Assembly: GCF_902830275.1 (NCBI RefSeq)
Contig: NZ_CADESW010000002.1
Location: 62,001 to 126,000 of the forward strand
Source of the DNA: Burkholderia stagnalis
Lineage (GTDB): Bacteria; Pseudomonadota; Gammaproteobacteria; Burkholderiales; Burkholderiaceae
Direction of reading: 5' to 3'
DNA length: 64,000 nucleotides
Shown: piece by piece, positions 36,267 through 46,343 of the stretch
Numbering within the stretch: position 1 is the first letter of the stretch
Layout: every line of letters starts with the position of its first letter
The notes under the pieces: model-generated
Told to the model about the DNA's origin: nothing
The model's input: only the letters and a program-made list of their open reading frames with translations
Databases searched by the model: none
Program-made: the position numbers and the translations under genes

Positions 36267-39200
36267 TCAGTAAACGATTTCGACCGCACTGCTGGCGAAC
36301 GCGGCGCGCAGTTCGGCAAGCAGGGTATCGCTCGGCTTCACGCGCCACGCATCGCCGAGGCGCATTTCGCCTTGCGCGCGCGCATTGCTGTAGTGGATCT
36401 GGACCGCGAGGCCGTTCGGCAGCGGCGGCGCGGGCCGGCGGCCGCCGTCGCGCCCGCCGCCGCGCGGCGCGGGGGCATCGGCCGCGCTCGCCGCGGCCGG
36501 ATCATCCTTCGACACGTGCGGCTCGAGCACCCGCCGCAACACGGCAGCATCGGCATTGCCGTTCATCGTCAGCCGCACGGCCTGCGCATAGCGGCTGCGC
36601 GCGCGCTCGAGGTCCATCACGGTATCGGCCGTGAAGCGGATCCCGCCCGTGAACGCATCGTTGCGCGCCTGCCCCTGCACGATCAGCAGCTCGTCTTCCT
36701 TGAACAACGCCTTGTTGGCCTCGAACTGCTCGTTGAAGATCGTGATTTCGCACTGGCCCGTGCCATCGTCGAGCAGCGCGATCAGCATCTTGCCGCGCTG
36801 GGTCATCTGCGTGCGCAGCGACGCGATCACGCCCGCGACGAGCTTGTCGCGCCCTTCCTTCAGTTCGCCGACCTTCTGCCGCGCGAAGCGGCGCACCTCG
36901 TCGCGATACGCGTCGAACAGGTGGCCCGACAGGTAGAAGCCGAGCGCGCCCTTCTCTTCCTGCAGACGGCGCTTGTCATCCCACGCCGGCTCGTCGACGA
37001 GCGCATGCGCATGCGGCGACTCGGCGCCCATGTCGAACAGGCCGGCCTGCATCGCGTTCGCCTCGGCCTGGTCGGCCGCTTCCATCGCGAGCGGCACCGA
37101 CGCGAGCAGCTGCGCGCGGTTCGCGGTCAGCGAATCGAACGCGCCGGCGCGGATCAGCGCCTCGATCGTGCGGCGGTTCACCATCCGCCGGTCGATCCGC
37201 TCGCAGAAGTCGAACAGGTCGGTGAACGGCTTCTCCTCGCGCGCGCGCAGGATTTCCTCGATCGCGTTCTGGCCGCTGCCCTTCACCGCGCCGAGCCCGT
37301 AGCGGATCGTGCGCGAACGCTTGCCGTCCGCTTCGGCGACCGGCTCGAAGCGATAGTGCGACTGGTTGATGTCCGGCGGCAGCACGACGAGGTTGTTCAC
37401 GACGCAGTCGTCGAACAGGATCTTCACCTTGTCGGTGTCGTCCATCGCGAGCGTCATGTTGGCCGCCATGAATTCGGCGGGATGGTGCGCCTTCAGCCAC
37501 GCGGTGTAGTACGCGAGCAGCGCATAGGCGGCCGCGTGCGACTTGTTGAAGCCGTAGCCCGCGAACTTCTCCATCAGGTCGAAGATCTCGTCGGACTTCT
37601 CGCGCGACAGGCCGTTCTTCGCCGCGCCCTCGGCGAAGATCTCGCGGTGCTTGGCCATCTCCTCGGGCTTCTTCTTGCCCATCGCGCGGCGCAGCAAGTC
37701 CGCGCCGCCGAGCGAGTAGCCGCCGATGATCTGCGCCATCTGCATCACCTGCTCCTGATAGACCATGATGCCGTAGGTCTCTTTCAGGACGGGTTCGACG
37801 CGCGGATCGGGGTACTCGACCTTCTCGCGGCCGTGCTTGCGCGCGCAGAAGCTCGGGATCAGGTCCATCGGGCCCGGACGATACAACGACACGAGCGCGA
37901 TGATGTCCTCGAAGCGGTCGGGCTGCGCATCCTTCAGCATGCCCTGCATGCCGCGGCTTTCCAGCTGGAACACGGCGACCGTGTTGGCCTTCTTGAGGAT
38001 CTGGAACGACGTGGGATCGTCGAGCGGCACCTGCGCGAGCGACCAATCGGCCTTCGACGGATCGAGGCGGCGGATGTAGCGCTCGGCCCAGTCGAGGATC
38101 GTCAGCGTGGTCAGGCCCAGAAAGTCGAACTTCACGAGGCCGACCGCTTCGACGTCGTCCTTGTCGTACTGGCTGACCACGCCGCCGTCGTCGCCCTGCG
38201 TGTAGAGCGGGCAGAAATCGGTCAGCTTGCCGGGCGCGATCAGCACGCCGCCCGCGTGCATCCCGACGTTGCGCGTGAGGCCTTCGACGCGCTGCGCGAG
38301 GTCGAGCAGCTGATGAACCTCGTCCTCGTGGTCGTAGCGCTCCTGGAGCTGCGGCTCCTCCTTCATCGCGTCGGCGATCGTCACGTGCTTGCCCGGCTTG
38401 AACGGGATCAGCTTCGCGACGCCGTCGGTGAACATGTAGCCGAGGTCGAGCACGCGGCCGATGTCGCGCACGGCCGCCTTCGCGGCCATCGTGCCGAAGG
38501 TGGCGATCTGCGACACGGCATCCGCGCCGTACTTCTCCTTCACGTACTGGATCACGCGATCGCGGCCGTGCTGGCAGAAGTCGATGTCGAAGTCGGGCAT
38601 CGACACCCGCTCCGGGTTCAGGAAGCGCTCGAACAGCAGGTTGTAGCGCAGCGGGTCGAGATCGGTGATGCCGAGCGCGTACGCGACGAGCGACCCGGCG
38701 CCCGAACCCCGCCCGGGGCCGACCGGCACGCCGTTGTTCTTCGCCCAGTTGATGAAGTCCGCGACGATCAGGAAGTAGCCCGGAAAGCCCATCTTCGTGA
38801 TGGTCCCGCACTCGAATTCGAGCCGCTGGTAGTACGTGCCGCGCTGTGCATCGCGCTCGGCGGCGTCCGGATAGAGCTGCTCGAGGCGCTTTTCGAGGCC
38901 TTCCTTCGACAGCTGGATCAGGTAGTCGTCGAGCGACATGCCGTCCGGCGTCGGGAACAGCGGCAGCTTCGGCTTGCCGAGCTCGAGGGTCAGGTTGCAG
39001 CGCTTCGCGATCTCGACCGTGTTCGCGACCGCCGACGGCAGATCCGCGAACAGCGCGACCATGTCGTCCTGCGTGCGGAAATACTGGTCGGTCGTGAAGC
39101 GCTTCTGGCGCCGCGGGTTCGCGAGGATGTCGCCCTCCGAGATGCACACGCGCGCCTCGTGCGCGGTGAAATCGTCGTCGGTCATGAACTGCGTCGGATG

Positions 39201-39800
39201 CGTCGCGACGACCGGCAGCTTCAGCGCCGCGGCAAGCGTCGCCGCCTGCTGGATATACGCCTCGGCGCCCGGCTGGCCGTAGCGCTGCAGTTCGATGTAG
39301 AAGCCGCCCGGGAACACCTTCGCCCAGCGCGCCGCGTGCCGGCGCGCCGCTTCCTCGTTGCCGGCCGCGAGCGCGAGGCCGATGTCGCCCTGCTGCGCGC
39401 CCGACAGCGCGAGCAGGCCCTGCGAAAGCTCGCCGTCGAGCCAGCTCGCGTCGAGCTCCGCGCGGCCGCGATACTGGTTCGTGAGCCACGCCTTCGACAG
39501 CAGCTCGCAGAGATTCAGGTAGCCGCGCTTGTCCTTGACGAGCAGCAGCAGCCGCGACGGCTTGTCGCGATCGTCCGGATTGGCGATCCAGACGTCGCAG
39601 CCGGCGATCGGCTTGATGCCCTTGCCGCGGGCTTCCTGGTAGAAACGGACGAGACCGAATGCGTTGCCGAGATCGGTCAGGGCGAGCGCGCCCTGACCGT
39701 CCGCGGCCGCGGCCTTGACGACGTCGTCGAGGCGCACGATGCCGTCGGCAATCGAGAATTCGGAGTGAACGCGAAGATGGACGAAGCGGGGATCTGACAT
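36267..39800 (-). CDS. dnaE: DNA polymerase III alpha subunit
   Basis: A 1177-residue replicative polymerase catalytic subunit. PHP domain at the N-terminus ([17 protein letters not shown]), palm acidic motif PDFDIDF (residues 402-408), [20 protein letters not shown], and the [12 protein letters not shown] and [19 protein letters not shown] regions. Helix-hairpin-helix and OB domains follow, with a short basic, glycine-rich insert near residue 1115. The length equals the DnaE1 norm. ATG 39800 is chosen as the family start; the longer frame to 40826 is antisense to trhO. A TACAAT lies eight bases upstream of the ATG. Confidence 0.97.
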   Translation of the reverse strand: MSDPRFVHLRVHSEFSIADGIVRLDDVVKAAAADGQGALALTDLGNAFGLVRFYQEARGKGIKPIAGCDVWIANPDDRDKPSRLLLLVKDKRGYLNLCELLSKAWLTNQYRGRAELDASWLDGELSQGLLALSGAQQGDIGLALAAGNEEAARRHAARWAKVFPGGFYIELQRYGQPGAEAYIQQAATLAAALKLPVVATHPTQFMTDDDFTAHEARVCISEGDILANPRRQKRFTTDQYFRTQDDMVALFADLPSAVANTVEIAKRCNLTLELGKPKLPLFPTPDGMSLDDYLIQLSKEGLEKRLEQLYPDAAERDAQRGTYYQRLEFECGTITKMGFPGYFLIVADFINWAKNNGVPVGPGRGSGAGSLVAYALGITDLDPLRYNLLFERFLNPERVSMPDFDIDFCQHGRDRVIQYVKEKYGADAVSQIATFGTMAAKAAVRDIGRVLDLGYMFTDGVAKLIPFKPGKHVTIADAMKEEPQLQERYDHEDEVHQLLDLAQRVEGLTRNVGMHAGGVLIAPGKLTDFCPLYTQGDDGGVVSQYDKDDVEAVGLVKFDFLGLTTLTILDWAERYIRRLDPSKADWSLAQVPLDDPTSFQILKKANTVAVFQLESRGMQGMLKDAQPDRFEDIIALVSLYRPGPMDLIPSFCARKHGREKVEYPDPRVEPVLKETYGIMVYQEQVMQMAQIIGGYSLGGADLLRRAMGKKKPEEMAKHREIFAEGAAKNGLSREKSDEIFDLMEKFAGYGFNKSHAAAYALLAYYTAWLKAHHPAEFMAANMTLAMDDTDKVKILFDDCVVNNLVVLPPDINQSHYRFEPVAEADGKRSRTIRYGLGAVKGSGQNAIEEILRAREEKPFTDLFDFCERIDRRMVNRRTIEALIRAGAFDSLTANRAQLLASVPLAMEAADQAEANAMQAGLFDMGAESPHAHALVDEPAWDDKRRLQEEKGALGFYLSGHLFDAYRDEVRRFARQKVGELKEGRDKLVAGVIASLRTQMTQRGKMLIALLDDGTGQCEITIFNEQFEANKALFKEDELLIVQGQARNDAFTGGIRFTADTVMDLERARSRYAQAVRLTMNGNADAAVLRRVLEPHVSKDDPAAASAADAPAPRGGGRDGGRRPAPPLPNGLAVQIHYSNARAQGEMRLGDAWRVKPSDTLLAELRAAFASSAVEIVY

Positions 39801-39807
39801 GGGCGCT

Positions 39808-39813
39808 ATTGTA
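39808..39813 (-). promoter_or_regulatory. Candidate -10 element of dnaE, implying a leaderless transcript
   Basis: TACAAT on the minus strand ends eight bases before the dnaE ATG, so initiation at the usual distance would fall at or next to the start codon. No Shine-Dalgarno is present in that interval. The -35 region is unconvincing. Confidence 0.35.
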
Positions 39814-39851
39814 GCCGCCCCGCCGCGCCGGCTGCCCAAAAAAACCCCGCA

Positions 39852-39907
39852 TTGGCCGTTCGGCCGGGGTGCGCGACCCTGGGCCGCGCCGTTGGCCGTT
39901 CGGCCGG
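39852..39907. repeat. Direct repeat of a palindromic 16-mer between dnaE and trhO
   Basis: TTGGCCGTTCGGCCGG occurs at 39852-39867 and again, identically, at 39892-39907, exactly 40 bases apart. Each copy contains the inverted repeat GGCCG-TT-CGGCC. They lie in the divergent promoter region. It may be a paired operator or two small hairpins. Confidence 0.7.
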
Positions 39908-39932
39908 CTGCCTTCCCGCGCGCGGTTTGCGG

Positions 39933-39938
39933 GATAAT
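39933..39938 (+). promoter_or_regulatory. Candidate -10 element of trhO
   Basis: GATAAT (context GCGGGATAATACGG), 97 bases before the trhO start and about 25 bases after the second palindromic repeat. No convincing -35. Confidence 0.35.
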
Positions 39939-40034
39939 ACGGGTTTTCGAATCTTCCGCCCGGCTTCGCACCCTTTTTTGCGGGCCGCCGTGCGCGCCGT
40001 CGCACGGCCGCGGCCGTTCTCTCGTCGGATCACC

Positions 40035-40889
40035 ATGAGTATCGTCAATCTCGCCGCCTACCACTTCGTGTCGCTCGACGCGACCGAACAATGGCGCCCG
40101 CTCGTCACCGCCCGCTGCAACGAACTCGGCCTGCGCGGCACGATCCTGCTCGCGCCGGAAGGCATCAACCTGTTCATCGCCGGCCCGCGCGACGCGGCCG
40201 ACGCGTTCATCGCATACATCCGCCACGATCCGCTGTTCGAGGGCAAGTTCGCGACGCTGCAGTTCAAGGAAAGCCTGTCGGATTCGCAGCCGTTCCGCCG
40301 CATGCTCGTGCGCCTGAAGCGCGAGATCATCACGATGAAGAAGCCCGCGATCAAGCCCGAGCTCGGCCGCGCGCCGTCCGTCGACGCGCACACGCTGAAG
40401 GCCTGGCTCGACCGTGGCCACGACGACGCGGGCCGCCCGGTCGTGATGCTCGACACGCGCAACGCGTTCGAGGTCGACGTCGGCACGTTCGACAATGCGC
40501 TCGACTACCGGATCGACAAGTTCAGCGAGTTCCCGGCCGTCATCGAAGCGAACCGCGCGGACCTCGAAGGCAAGACGATCGTGTCGTTCTGCACGGGCGG
40601 CATTCGTTGCGAGAAGGCGGCGATTCACATGAAGGACGTCGGCATCGACAACGTGTACCAGCTCGAAGGCGGCATCCTCAAGTATTTCGAGGAAGTCGGC
40701 GGCGCGCACTACCACGGCGACTGCTTCGTGTTCGACTACCGCACCGCGCTGAACCCGCAGCTCGAACCGACCGAGAACGTCACCTGCTTCGCGTGCCGCG
40801 CGGTCGTGACGCCCGAGCAGCAGCAATCGCCGAGCTACGTGGCAGGCCAGTCCTGCCCGGCCTGCGCGAACGCCGCCAGCGCGGCGTAA
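40035..40889 (+). CDS. trhO: tRNA uridine(34) hydroxylase, rhodanese type
   Basis: A 284-residue TrhO/YceA protein that installs 5-hydroxyuridine at wobble position 34 of certain tRNAs with oxygen. An N-terminal acylphosphatase-like domain ([18 protein letters not shown]) is followed by a rhodanese domain with [17 protein letters not shown] and the active-site loop [12 protein letters not shown], catalytic cysteine C186. A C-terminal zinc-type cysteine pair (CFACRAVV and CPACANA) is also seen. The length is slightly shorter than E. coli YceA. gluQRS follows after 19 bases, so both are probably one transcript. Confidence 0.94.
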   Translation: MSIVNLAAYHFVSLDATEQWRPLVTARCNELGLRGTILLAPEGINLFIAGPRDAADAFIAYIRHDPLFEGKFATLQFKESLSDSQPFRRMLVRLKREIITMKKPAIKPELGRAPSVDAHTLKAWLDRGHDDAGRPVVMLDTRNAFEVDVGTFDNALDYRIDKFSEFPAVIEANRADLEGKTIVSFCTGGIRCEKAAIHMKDVGIDNVYQLEGGILKYFEEVGGAHYHGDCFVFDYRTALNPQLEPTENVTCFACRAVVTPEQQQSPSYVAGQSCPACANAASAA

Positions 40890-40908
40890 GCACGCCGGGC
40901 GCGCGCCG

Positions 40909-41805
40909 ATGACCGGCTATCGCGGCCGCTTCGCGCCGTCGCCGACCGGGCCGCTGCATTTCGGCTCGCTGGTCGGCGCGCTCGCGAGCTGGCTCGACGC
41001 GCGCGCCCAGCGTGGCGCGTGGCTCGTGCGCATTGAGGACATCGACGGGCCGCGCACGGTGCCCGGCGCGGCCGAGGCCATCCTCGCGACGCTCGCGCAT
41101 TTCGGCATGACGCCGGACGAGCCGCCCGTCTGGCAGAGCGCGCGCGAGGCCGACTACGCGGCCGCGCTCGAGCGGCTGAAGGCGACCGGGCTCGTCTATC
41201 CGTGCGGCTGCACGCGCAAGGAGATCGCCGATTCGCTGCGCGCCGCGCACGAGCGCCACACGACGCTCGCCTACCCGGGCACCTGCCGCACGGGCCTGCA
41301 CGGCAAGCCCGCGCGCGCGTGGCGGCTGCGCGTGCCGGACGGCGACGCCGCGATCGTCACGTTCGACGATCGCTGGCAGCACATCCAATCGCAGAATCTC
41401 GCGACCGAAGTCGGCGACTTCGTGCTGAAACGCGCCGACGGCCTGTGGGCGTACCAGCTCGCGGTGGTGGTCGACGATGCCGACGCCGGCATCACGCATG
41501 TCGTGCGCGGCGCCGACCTGCTCGACTCGACCGCGCGCCAGATCTACCTGCAGCGCTGCCTCGGCGTGCCGACGCCGTCGTATCTGCACGTGCCGGTGGT
41601 CGTCGATGCGCATGGCGAGAAACTCAGCAAGCAGACCGGCGCGACCGCGCTCGAACGCGACGATCCGCTCCCCGCGCTGAAGGCCGCGGCGGCACACCTG
41701 GGCCTCGCGCCGGAAGGCGGCGAGCTGCCGGGCACGACGCTCGATGCGTTCTACGCGGCAGCGACGGCCGCGTGGGCGCGGCGCTTCGGGCCGCAGGCCG
41801 GCTAA
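40909..41805 (+). CDS. gluQ: Glutamyl-Q tRNA(Asp) synthetase
   Basis: A 298-residue GluRS paralogue lacking the anticodon-binding domain. It transfers glutamate to queuosine at position 34 of tRNA(Asp). [20 protein letters not shown] carries the HIGH-type motif. Zinc ligands lie in [10 protein letters not shown] and the following TCRTG region. EKLSKQTGA is the KMSK-type loop. The length and the missing C-terminal domain are decisive. It follows trhO closely and ends before a strong bidirectional terminator. Confidence 0.96.
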   Translation: MTGYRGRFAPSPTGPLHFGSLVGALASWLDARAQRGAWLVRIEDIDGPRTVPGAAEAILATLAHFGMTPDEPPVWQSAREADYAAALERLKATGLVYPCGCTRKEIADSLRAAHERHTTLAYPGTCRTGLHGKPARAWRLRVPDGDAAIVTFDDRWQHIQSQNLATEVGDFVLKRADGLWAYQLAVVVDDADAGITHVVRGADLLDSTARQIYLQRCLGVPTPSYLHVPVVVDAHGEKLSKQTGATALERDDPLPALKAAAAHLGLAPEGGELPGTTLDAFYAAATAAWARRFGPQAG

Positions 41806-41831
41806 GCGCCCGATCGGTCCTCCACCAAACA

Positions 41832-41866
41832 AAAACGGGTGCATGCGTATCGCATGCACCCGTTTT
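41832..41866. terminator. Bidirectional terminator between gluQ and rhlE
   Basis: AAAACGGGTGCATGCG (41832-41847) and CGCATGCACCCGTTTT (41851-41866) form a perfect 16-bp stem with loop TAT. The A and T ends give a T tract on either strand, suited to the convergent genes on both sides. Confidence 0.85.
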
Positions 41867-41888
41867 GCGTCGCGGCAGCCGGAACTGC

Positions 41889-43364
41889 TTACGCCGACGG
41901 CTTGCGCGGCATTCCGAACCCGCCGAGCAGCGCGGCCACCTGCCGCTTCGGTCCCTTCTTCTCCGGCTGCGCGTGCGCCGACTCTTCAGGCCGCTTCGTC
42001 GACGCCGACGGCTCGTACGGCTTCAGGAAGAACTCGTCGATCGGCGCCTCGTGGCGGCGGTGATGCCCGCGCTCGGCGCCCGCCGGGCGGCGGCCCGCCG
42101 CACCGCGATGCTCGTCGCGCTCGCGACGGCCGCCGCGTTCGCCGCCGCGCTCACCACCACGGTCGCCGCCACGCTCGTCATGGCGATGCCGCGCCGGCTT
42201 GTCGATCGACAGCGTCTGCATCTCGAGCGGCCGCTTGATCAGCTTCTCGATGTCGGCGAGCTGCTTGCGCTCGTTCGGGCTGCACAGCGACAGCGCATCG
42301 CCGGTCGCACCCGCGCGGCCGGTACGGCCGATCCGGTGCACGTAGTCTTCCGCGCTGAACGGCAGGTCGAAGTTGATCACGGCCGGCAGTTCGGCGATGT
42401 CGAGGCCGCGCGCGGCCACGTCGGTCGCGACCAGCGCCTCGATCTCGCCGCGCTTGAATGCGTCGAGCGCCTGCATCCGCTCGATCTGCGTCTTGTCGCC
42501 GTGAATCGCCGACGCGACCACGCCGTCGCGCTCGAGATTGCGCGCGAGCCGGCTCGCGCCGATCTTGCTGTTGCAGAACACGATCACCTGCTTGAGGCCG
42601 CGATCGCGCAGCAGCTGCACGACGGCCGCCTGCTTGTCGCCCTCGGCGACGTCGTAGACGATCTGCGTGACGTTCGCGTTCGTCGAGTTGCTGCGCGCGA
42701 CCTCGATCGTCTGCGGGTTGCGCAGGTAGGTCGACGCGAGCTTCTTGATTTCCGGCGAGAAGGTGGCCGAGAACAGCAGCGTCTGGCGCTCCTTCGGCAG
42801 CAGGTTCAGGATGCGCTGCAGATCGGGCAGGAAGCCCATGTCGAGCATCCGGTCGGCCTCGTCGAGCACGAGGATCTGCACCTGGCCGAGGTTCGCCGTC
42901 TTCTGCTGCACGTGGTCGAGCAGGCGGCCCGGCGTCGCGATCAGGATCTCGACGCCGCGGCGCAGCTCGGCCATCTGCGGGTTCATGTCGACGCCGCCGA
43001 ACACCACCGCGCTGCGCAGCGGCGTGTGCTTCGCGTACGCGTGCACGTTCGCGGCGACCTGGTCGGCAAGTTCGCGGGTCGGCGTGAGGATCAGCGCGCG
43101 CACCGGGTGGCGCGCGGGCGATGCGCTCGTGTTGGCCTGCGGCAGCAGGCGCTGGATGATCGGCAGCGAGAAACTCGCGGTCTTGCCGGTGCCCGTTTGC
43201 GCGGCGCCCATGACGTCGCGGCCGGCGAGCACGACCGGAATGGCCTGCGCCTGGATCGGCGTCGGCGTCGTGTAGCCCTGCTCCGCAATGGCTTTCAGGA
43301 TATCGGCGGCAAGGCCGAATTGATCGAAGGTTGCGTCGACAGGCTTGGCGACAGAATCGGACAT
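41889..43364 (-). CDS. rhlE: DEAD-box RNA helicase RhlE
   Basis: A 491-residue ATP-dependent RNA helicase of the RhlE branch, acting in ribosome assembly and RNA turnover. Q motif at TTPTPIQAQAIPVVLAGRD, Walker A AQTGTGKTASF, motif II VLDEADRMLDMGF, SAT in LLFSATF, and motif VI HRIGRTGRAG. After residue 385 the tail is basic and glycine/arginine-rich (GGDRGGERGGERGGRRERDE), an RNA-binding extension. The promoter appears to be about 195 bases upstream, giving a long leader. Confidence 0.95.
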   Translation of the reverse strand: MSDSVAKPVDATFDQFGLAADILKAIAEQGYTTPTPIQAQAIPVVLAGRDVMGAAQTGTGKTASFSLPIIQRLLPQANTSASPARHPVRALILTPTRELADQVAANVHAYAKHTPLRSAVVFGGVDMNPQMAELRRGVEILIATPGRLLDHVQQKTANLGQVQILVLDEADRMLDMGFLPDLQRILNLLPKERQTLLFSATFSPEIKKLASTYLRNPQTIEVARSNSTNANVTQIVYDVAEGDKQAAVVQLLRDRGLKQVIVFCNSKIGASRLARNLERDGVVASAIHGDKTQIERMQALDAFKRGEIEALVATDVAARGLDIAELPAVINFDLPFSAEDYVHRIGRTGRAGATGDALSLCSPNERKQLADIEKLIKRPLEMQTLSIDKPARHRHDERGGDRGGERGGERGGRRERDEHRGAAGRRPAGAERGHHRRHEAPIDEFFLKPYEPSASTKRPEESAHAQPEKKGPKRQVAALLGGFGMPRKPSA

Positions 43365-43718
43365 GGTGGCGTTTCGCTCAAAAGGCGCGGCGGGGACATC
43401 ACGCGTCAGCTCGGCCCGGCGGGCCGCTGCGCAAATCTCTCATTTCGGAAGTAGACGGAGCCGCGGCGCGCCGCGCGGCGCCGCTCTGGCGCGATGGGCA
43501 ATCAGGGCCCCGGGCCGTGCGGACTCCGGCCGGCGCGAATGCCGGCGGAAAGGGCCGTATTGTAGCACCGTGCGGCGTCACGTCCGTGACAGCCCTTGCG
43601 CGGCGGCCGCACACGGGTTGCAAGCGGGTCGCGACCATGCGGCCGCGCGGCGCGCCGCCGCCCCGGGGCCAGGCGCGTGCGACGCCCGAACGCCGAGGCC
43701 GGCAGCCGCTCACGCGAC
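43365..43718 (-). other. Non-coding interval with the rhlE leader and promoter region
   Basis: No credible gene is visible in these 354 bases on either strand. The stretch holds a candidate -10 TACAAT for rhlE (43564-43559), a perfect inverted repeat upstream of it, and about 190 bases of putative leader. The part nearest the MliC-type gene is GC-rich and featureless to the eye. Confidence 0.5.
43559..43590 (-). promoter_or_regulatory. Candidate rhlE promoter with inverted repeat
   Basis: The minus strand has TACAAT at 43564-43559. GTCACG-TC-CGTGAC (43577-43590) is a perfect 6-bp inverted repeat located where the -35 would lie. It looks like an operator for a dimeric regulator; no match to a specific factor is claimed. 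Confidence 0.4.
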
Positions 43719-44102
43719 TCAACCCTTCTTCTTTTTCTTCGTCTCGACCTGCACGCAGTCGGACAGCAGCGGCGGCGCCTTCTCGTCGGCGATCTCGTCG
43801 CGCAGCGTCCCTTCCCTGCCCTTCGTCCACCACGTATAGCGGCCGGCCTGATAGCGGACACCGGACGCCGACACGGTGTCGACGAACAGCAGCCGCTGGC
43901 CGTTGACCGGCACGAGCGCGAAGCTCTGGCCGTTGCCGGCGAGCCAGTACGACACGCGCACCGGCTGCTTCTGGTTGGCGCACTGGTAGACGGCCGTCTG
44001 GCGCGCGTCGGCGTCGATTTCCTCGACGGTCAACTGCGCGGCGTGCGCGACGGAAACGGTCAGGCCGGCCAGCGCGAGCGTGGCGAGAGTTTGGCGAATC
44101 AT
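43719..44102 (-). CDS. MliC/PliC-type lysozyme inhibitor family protein
   Basis: A 127-residue exported protein: signal peptide to about AHA-AQ at residue 22, then a MliC-like domain with VYQCANQKQPVRVSYWLAG, LVPVNGQRLLFVDTVSASG and YQAGRYTWWTKGREGTL. The family inhibits C-type lysozyme in the periplasm or outer membrane. Two mature cysteines (C41 and one near residue 117) could form a disulfide. There is no lipobox, so it would be the soluble type. The protein ends in a lysine run (ETKKKKKG), which is unusual. It lies downstream of purT by 141 bases. Confidence 0.8.
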   Translation of the reverse strand: MIRQTLATLALAGLTVSVAHAAQLTVEEIDADARQTAVYQCANQKQPVRVSYWLAGNGQSFALVPVNGQRLLFVDTVSASGVRYQAGRYTWWTKGREGTLRDEIADEKAPPLLSDCVQVETKKKKKG

Positions 44103-44243
44103 GCAGGTCCTCTTCCGAGACGGGGGGTGGAAGCGCGCCCGGCCCGGGCGCGCGGGTCGTCATGGCCCGGGGATCGACGGCGCCCGCGCGCGAGACGAAT
44201 CGCGGAGCGGGCATCGGCATCACGCGCGCCTGCCGGTTGCCGG

Positions 44244-45458
44244 TCAGCGCGCCGAAACGGGCTTCACGGCCGCGGCGGCCCGCTTCGCGCGGGCGCGGGC
44301 TTCGTCGACGTCGGCGCCGGTCGCGAGCGCGACGCCCATGCGCCGCTTCGCGAAACTTTCCGGCTTGCCGAACAGCCGCAGGTCGGCGCCCGGCACCGCC
44401 AGCGCGTCGCGCACGCCCTCGAACGCGATGCCGCGTTCGTCGAGCCCGCCGTAGATCACCGCCGACGCCGCCGGCGAGCCGAGCGTCGGATCGACCGGCA
44501 GGCCGAGGATCGCGCGCGCATGCAGCTCGAACTCCGACTGGCGCTGCGACGCGAGCGTGACGAGCCCCGTGTCGTGCGGCCGCGGGCTCACTTCGGAGAA
44601 CCAGACCTCGTCGCCGCGCACGAACAGCTCGACGCCGAACAGCCCGCGCCCGCCGAGCGCCTCGGTCACCTTGTGCGCGATCTCGCGCGAGCGCGCGAGA
44701 GCCGCCGCGGACATCGGCTGCGGCTGCCACGACTCGACGTAGTCGCCCGCGACCTGCACGTGGCCGACCGGCTCGCAGAAATAGGTGCGCGTGTCGCCGC
44801 TGGCCGGATCGATCGCGCGGACCGTGAGCTGCGTGATCTCGTAGTCGAAATCCACGAACCCCTCGACGATCACGCGGCCGTGATTCACGCGCCCGCCCGC
44901 CATCGCGTACTGCCACGCGGGCTCGACGTCCGCCTCGCTGCGCACCACCGACTGCCCCTTGCCCGACGACGACATCACCGGCTTCACGACGCACGGCATG
45001 CCGATCTTCGCGACGGCCGCCGCGAATTCGTCGAACGACTGCGCGAACGCATACGGCGAAGTCGGCAGGCCCAGTTCCTCGGCGGCAAGCCGGCGGATGC
45101 CTTCGCGGTTCATCGTGAGCTGCGTCGCGCGCGCGGTCGGGATCACCTCGGCGACGCCCGCCGCCTCGATCGCCGCGAGCGCGTCGGTCGCGATCGCCTC
45201 GATCTCGGGGACGATCAGGTGCGGCCGCTCGGCCTCGACGAGCGCGCGCAGCGCGGCGGCGTCCGTCATGTCGATCACGTGCGCGCGATGCGCGACCTGG
45301 TGGCCGGGCGCGTCCGGATAGCGGTCGACCGCGATCACCTCGACGCCGAGCCGCTGCAACGCGATGATGACTTCCTTGCCGAGTTCGCCGGCGCCGAGCA
45401 GCATGACGCGCGTGGCCGAAGGCGAAAGCGGCGTACCGAGCCGCTGACCGATCTGCAT
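44244..45458 (-). CDS. purT: Formate-dependent phosphoribosylglycinamide formyltransferase
   Basis: A 404-residue ATP-grasp enzyme making formyl-GAR from GAR, formate and ATP in purine synthesis, a folate-independent alternative to Pur[25 protein letters not shown] opens the preATP-grasp domain. [21 protein letters not shown] and [18 protein letters not shown] follow (ATP loop), then [25 protein letters not shown] for the metal site. Length and motifs match E. coli PurT. ATG 45458 gives the family start; the longer frame to 45566 is rejected. Confidence 0.97.
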   Translation of the reverse strand: MQIGQRLGTPLSPSATRVMLLGAGELGKEVIIALQRLGVEVIAVDRYPDAPGHQVAHRAHVIDMTDAAALRALVEAERPHLIVPEIEAIATDALAAIEAAGVAEVIPTARATQLTMNREGIRRLAAEELGLPTSPYAFAQSFDEFAAAVAKIGMPCVVKPVMSSSGKGQSVVRSEADVEPAWQYAMAGGRVNHGRVIVEGFVDFDYEITQLTVRAIDPASGDTRTYFCEPVGHVQVAGDYVESWQPQPMSAAALARSREIAHKVTEALGGRGLFGVELFVRGDEVWFSEVSPRPHDTGLVTLASQRQSEFELHARAILGLPVDPTLGSPAASAVIYGGLDERGIAFEGVRDALAVPGADLRLFGKPESFAKRRMGVALATGADVDEARARAKRAAAAVKPVSAR

Positions 45459-45639
45459 GTGATTTCCCGCTTCTGGTTGGAGGTCGAAAACGACTGCGAT
45501 GTTAACACGCGCATCGGCGCCGATTCGACCGGCCGCGACGCGCCGCGAACGATTTCGCGCATGCATGGTCGCCTCGCCTGACGCGCGGCGAGTGCGTTAC
45601 TCTTACGCCTTGTTCAGAATCTGATGAGGATCGAGGCAC

Positions 45640-46185
45640 ATGTCCCACCCGACCGCAGCCGCACGCACGCGCATCCGCCTGTTTCACCCGCTGCGCGCGC
45701 CGCTCTGCGCATTGACGCTTGCCACGCTTCTCGCCGCCTGCTCGATGCCGATCCATTCCGACGCCGACGCGCGTTCGCCCGATCCGTTCAACCCCGCCGC
45801 CGTGCAGCTGCTCGACGACACGAGCTGGGAGCTCACCGGCTGGCAGAACGCCGACGGCACGCCGCGCGCGATCCCGCACGGCGACAACGGCGAGCCGCTC
45901 AAGCTCGTGCTGTCCACCGAATCCGGCCAGCGCCGCGCGTCCGGCTTTTCCGGCTGCAACCGCTACATGGGCACCTACGACATCAAGAACGGCGTGCTCG
46001 GCTTCGGCCCGCTCGCCGGCACGCGGATGGCCTGCACCGGCACGCTCGGCGGCCAGCTCGAGCGCGCGTACCTCGACGCGCTCGCGCACGTCGCGAAGGC
46101 CGGCGTGCAGATGCGCTCGCCGCAGCAGCTGCTGATCGTCACCGACAACGGCGCGACGCTGACCTTCACGCGCCGCGGCCCGTAA
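45640..46185 (+). CDS. META-domain lipoprotein (HslJ-like)
   Basis: A 181-residue predicted lipoprotein. A long basic n-region precedes a hydrophobic core and lipobox LLAAC, with the acylated cysteine near residue 34. The META domain reads DDTSWELTGWQNADGTPR, LVLSTESGQRRASGFSGCNRYMG, then GPLAGTRMACTGTLGGQLER, the pattern of HslJ-type outer-membrane proteins linked to heat or novobiocin tolerance. The SGFSGCNRY and TRMAC cysteines are kept. It diverges from purT and precedes ftsK by 158 bases. Confidence 0.85.
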   Translation: MSHPTAAARTRIRLFHPLRAPLCALTLATLLAACSMPIHSDADARSPDPFNPAAVQLLDDTSWELTGWQNADGTPRAIPHGDNGEPLKLVLSTESGQRRASGFSGCNRYMGTYDIKNGVLGFGPLAGTRMACTGTLGGQLERAYLDALAHVAKAGVQMRSPQQLLIVTDNGATLTFTRRGP

Positions 46186-46289
46186 TGTGCCCGTGCGGGA
46201 CACGGCCGGCTGACCGCGTCCCGCCGCGCACGCGCAGCGCGCGGCGTCGCGCTTGATCGTCTTTTAAAGTCTGCTACCCCGTCAGCCGT

Positions 46290-46295
46290 TAAACT
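46290..46295 (+). promoter_or_regulatory. Candidate -10 element of ftsK
   Basis: TAAACT (context CGTTAAACTCGG), 49 bases before the ftsK start; the same 9-base context CGTTAAACT occurs upstream of the PRC-lipoprotein gene. No clear -35. Confidence 0.3.
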
Positions 46296-46343
46296 CGGCG
46301 GGTCGCGCGCTTCGCGCTCCCCGCCCCATTCCCGTTTCAAAGC

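Noticed and set aside
34386..39797. 1803-residue plus-strand open frame
   Set aside because: Antisense to msbA and dnaE; no recognisable domain and strongly biased composition.
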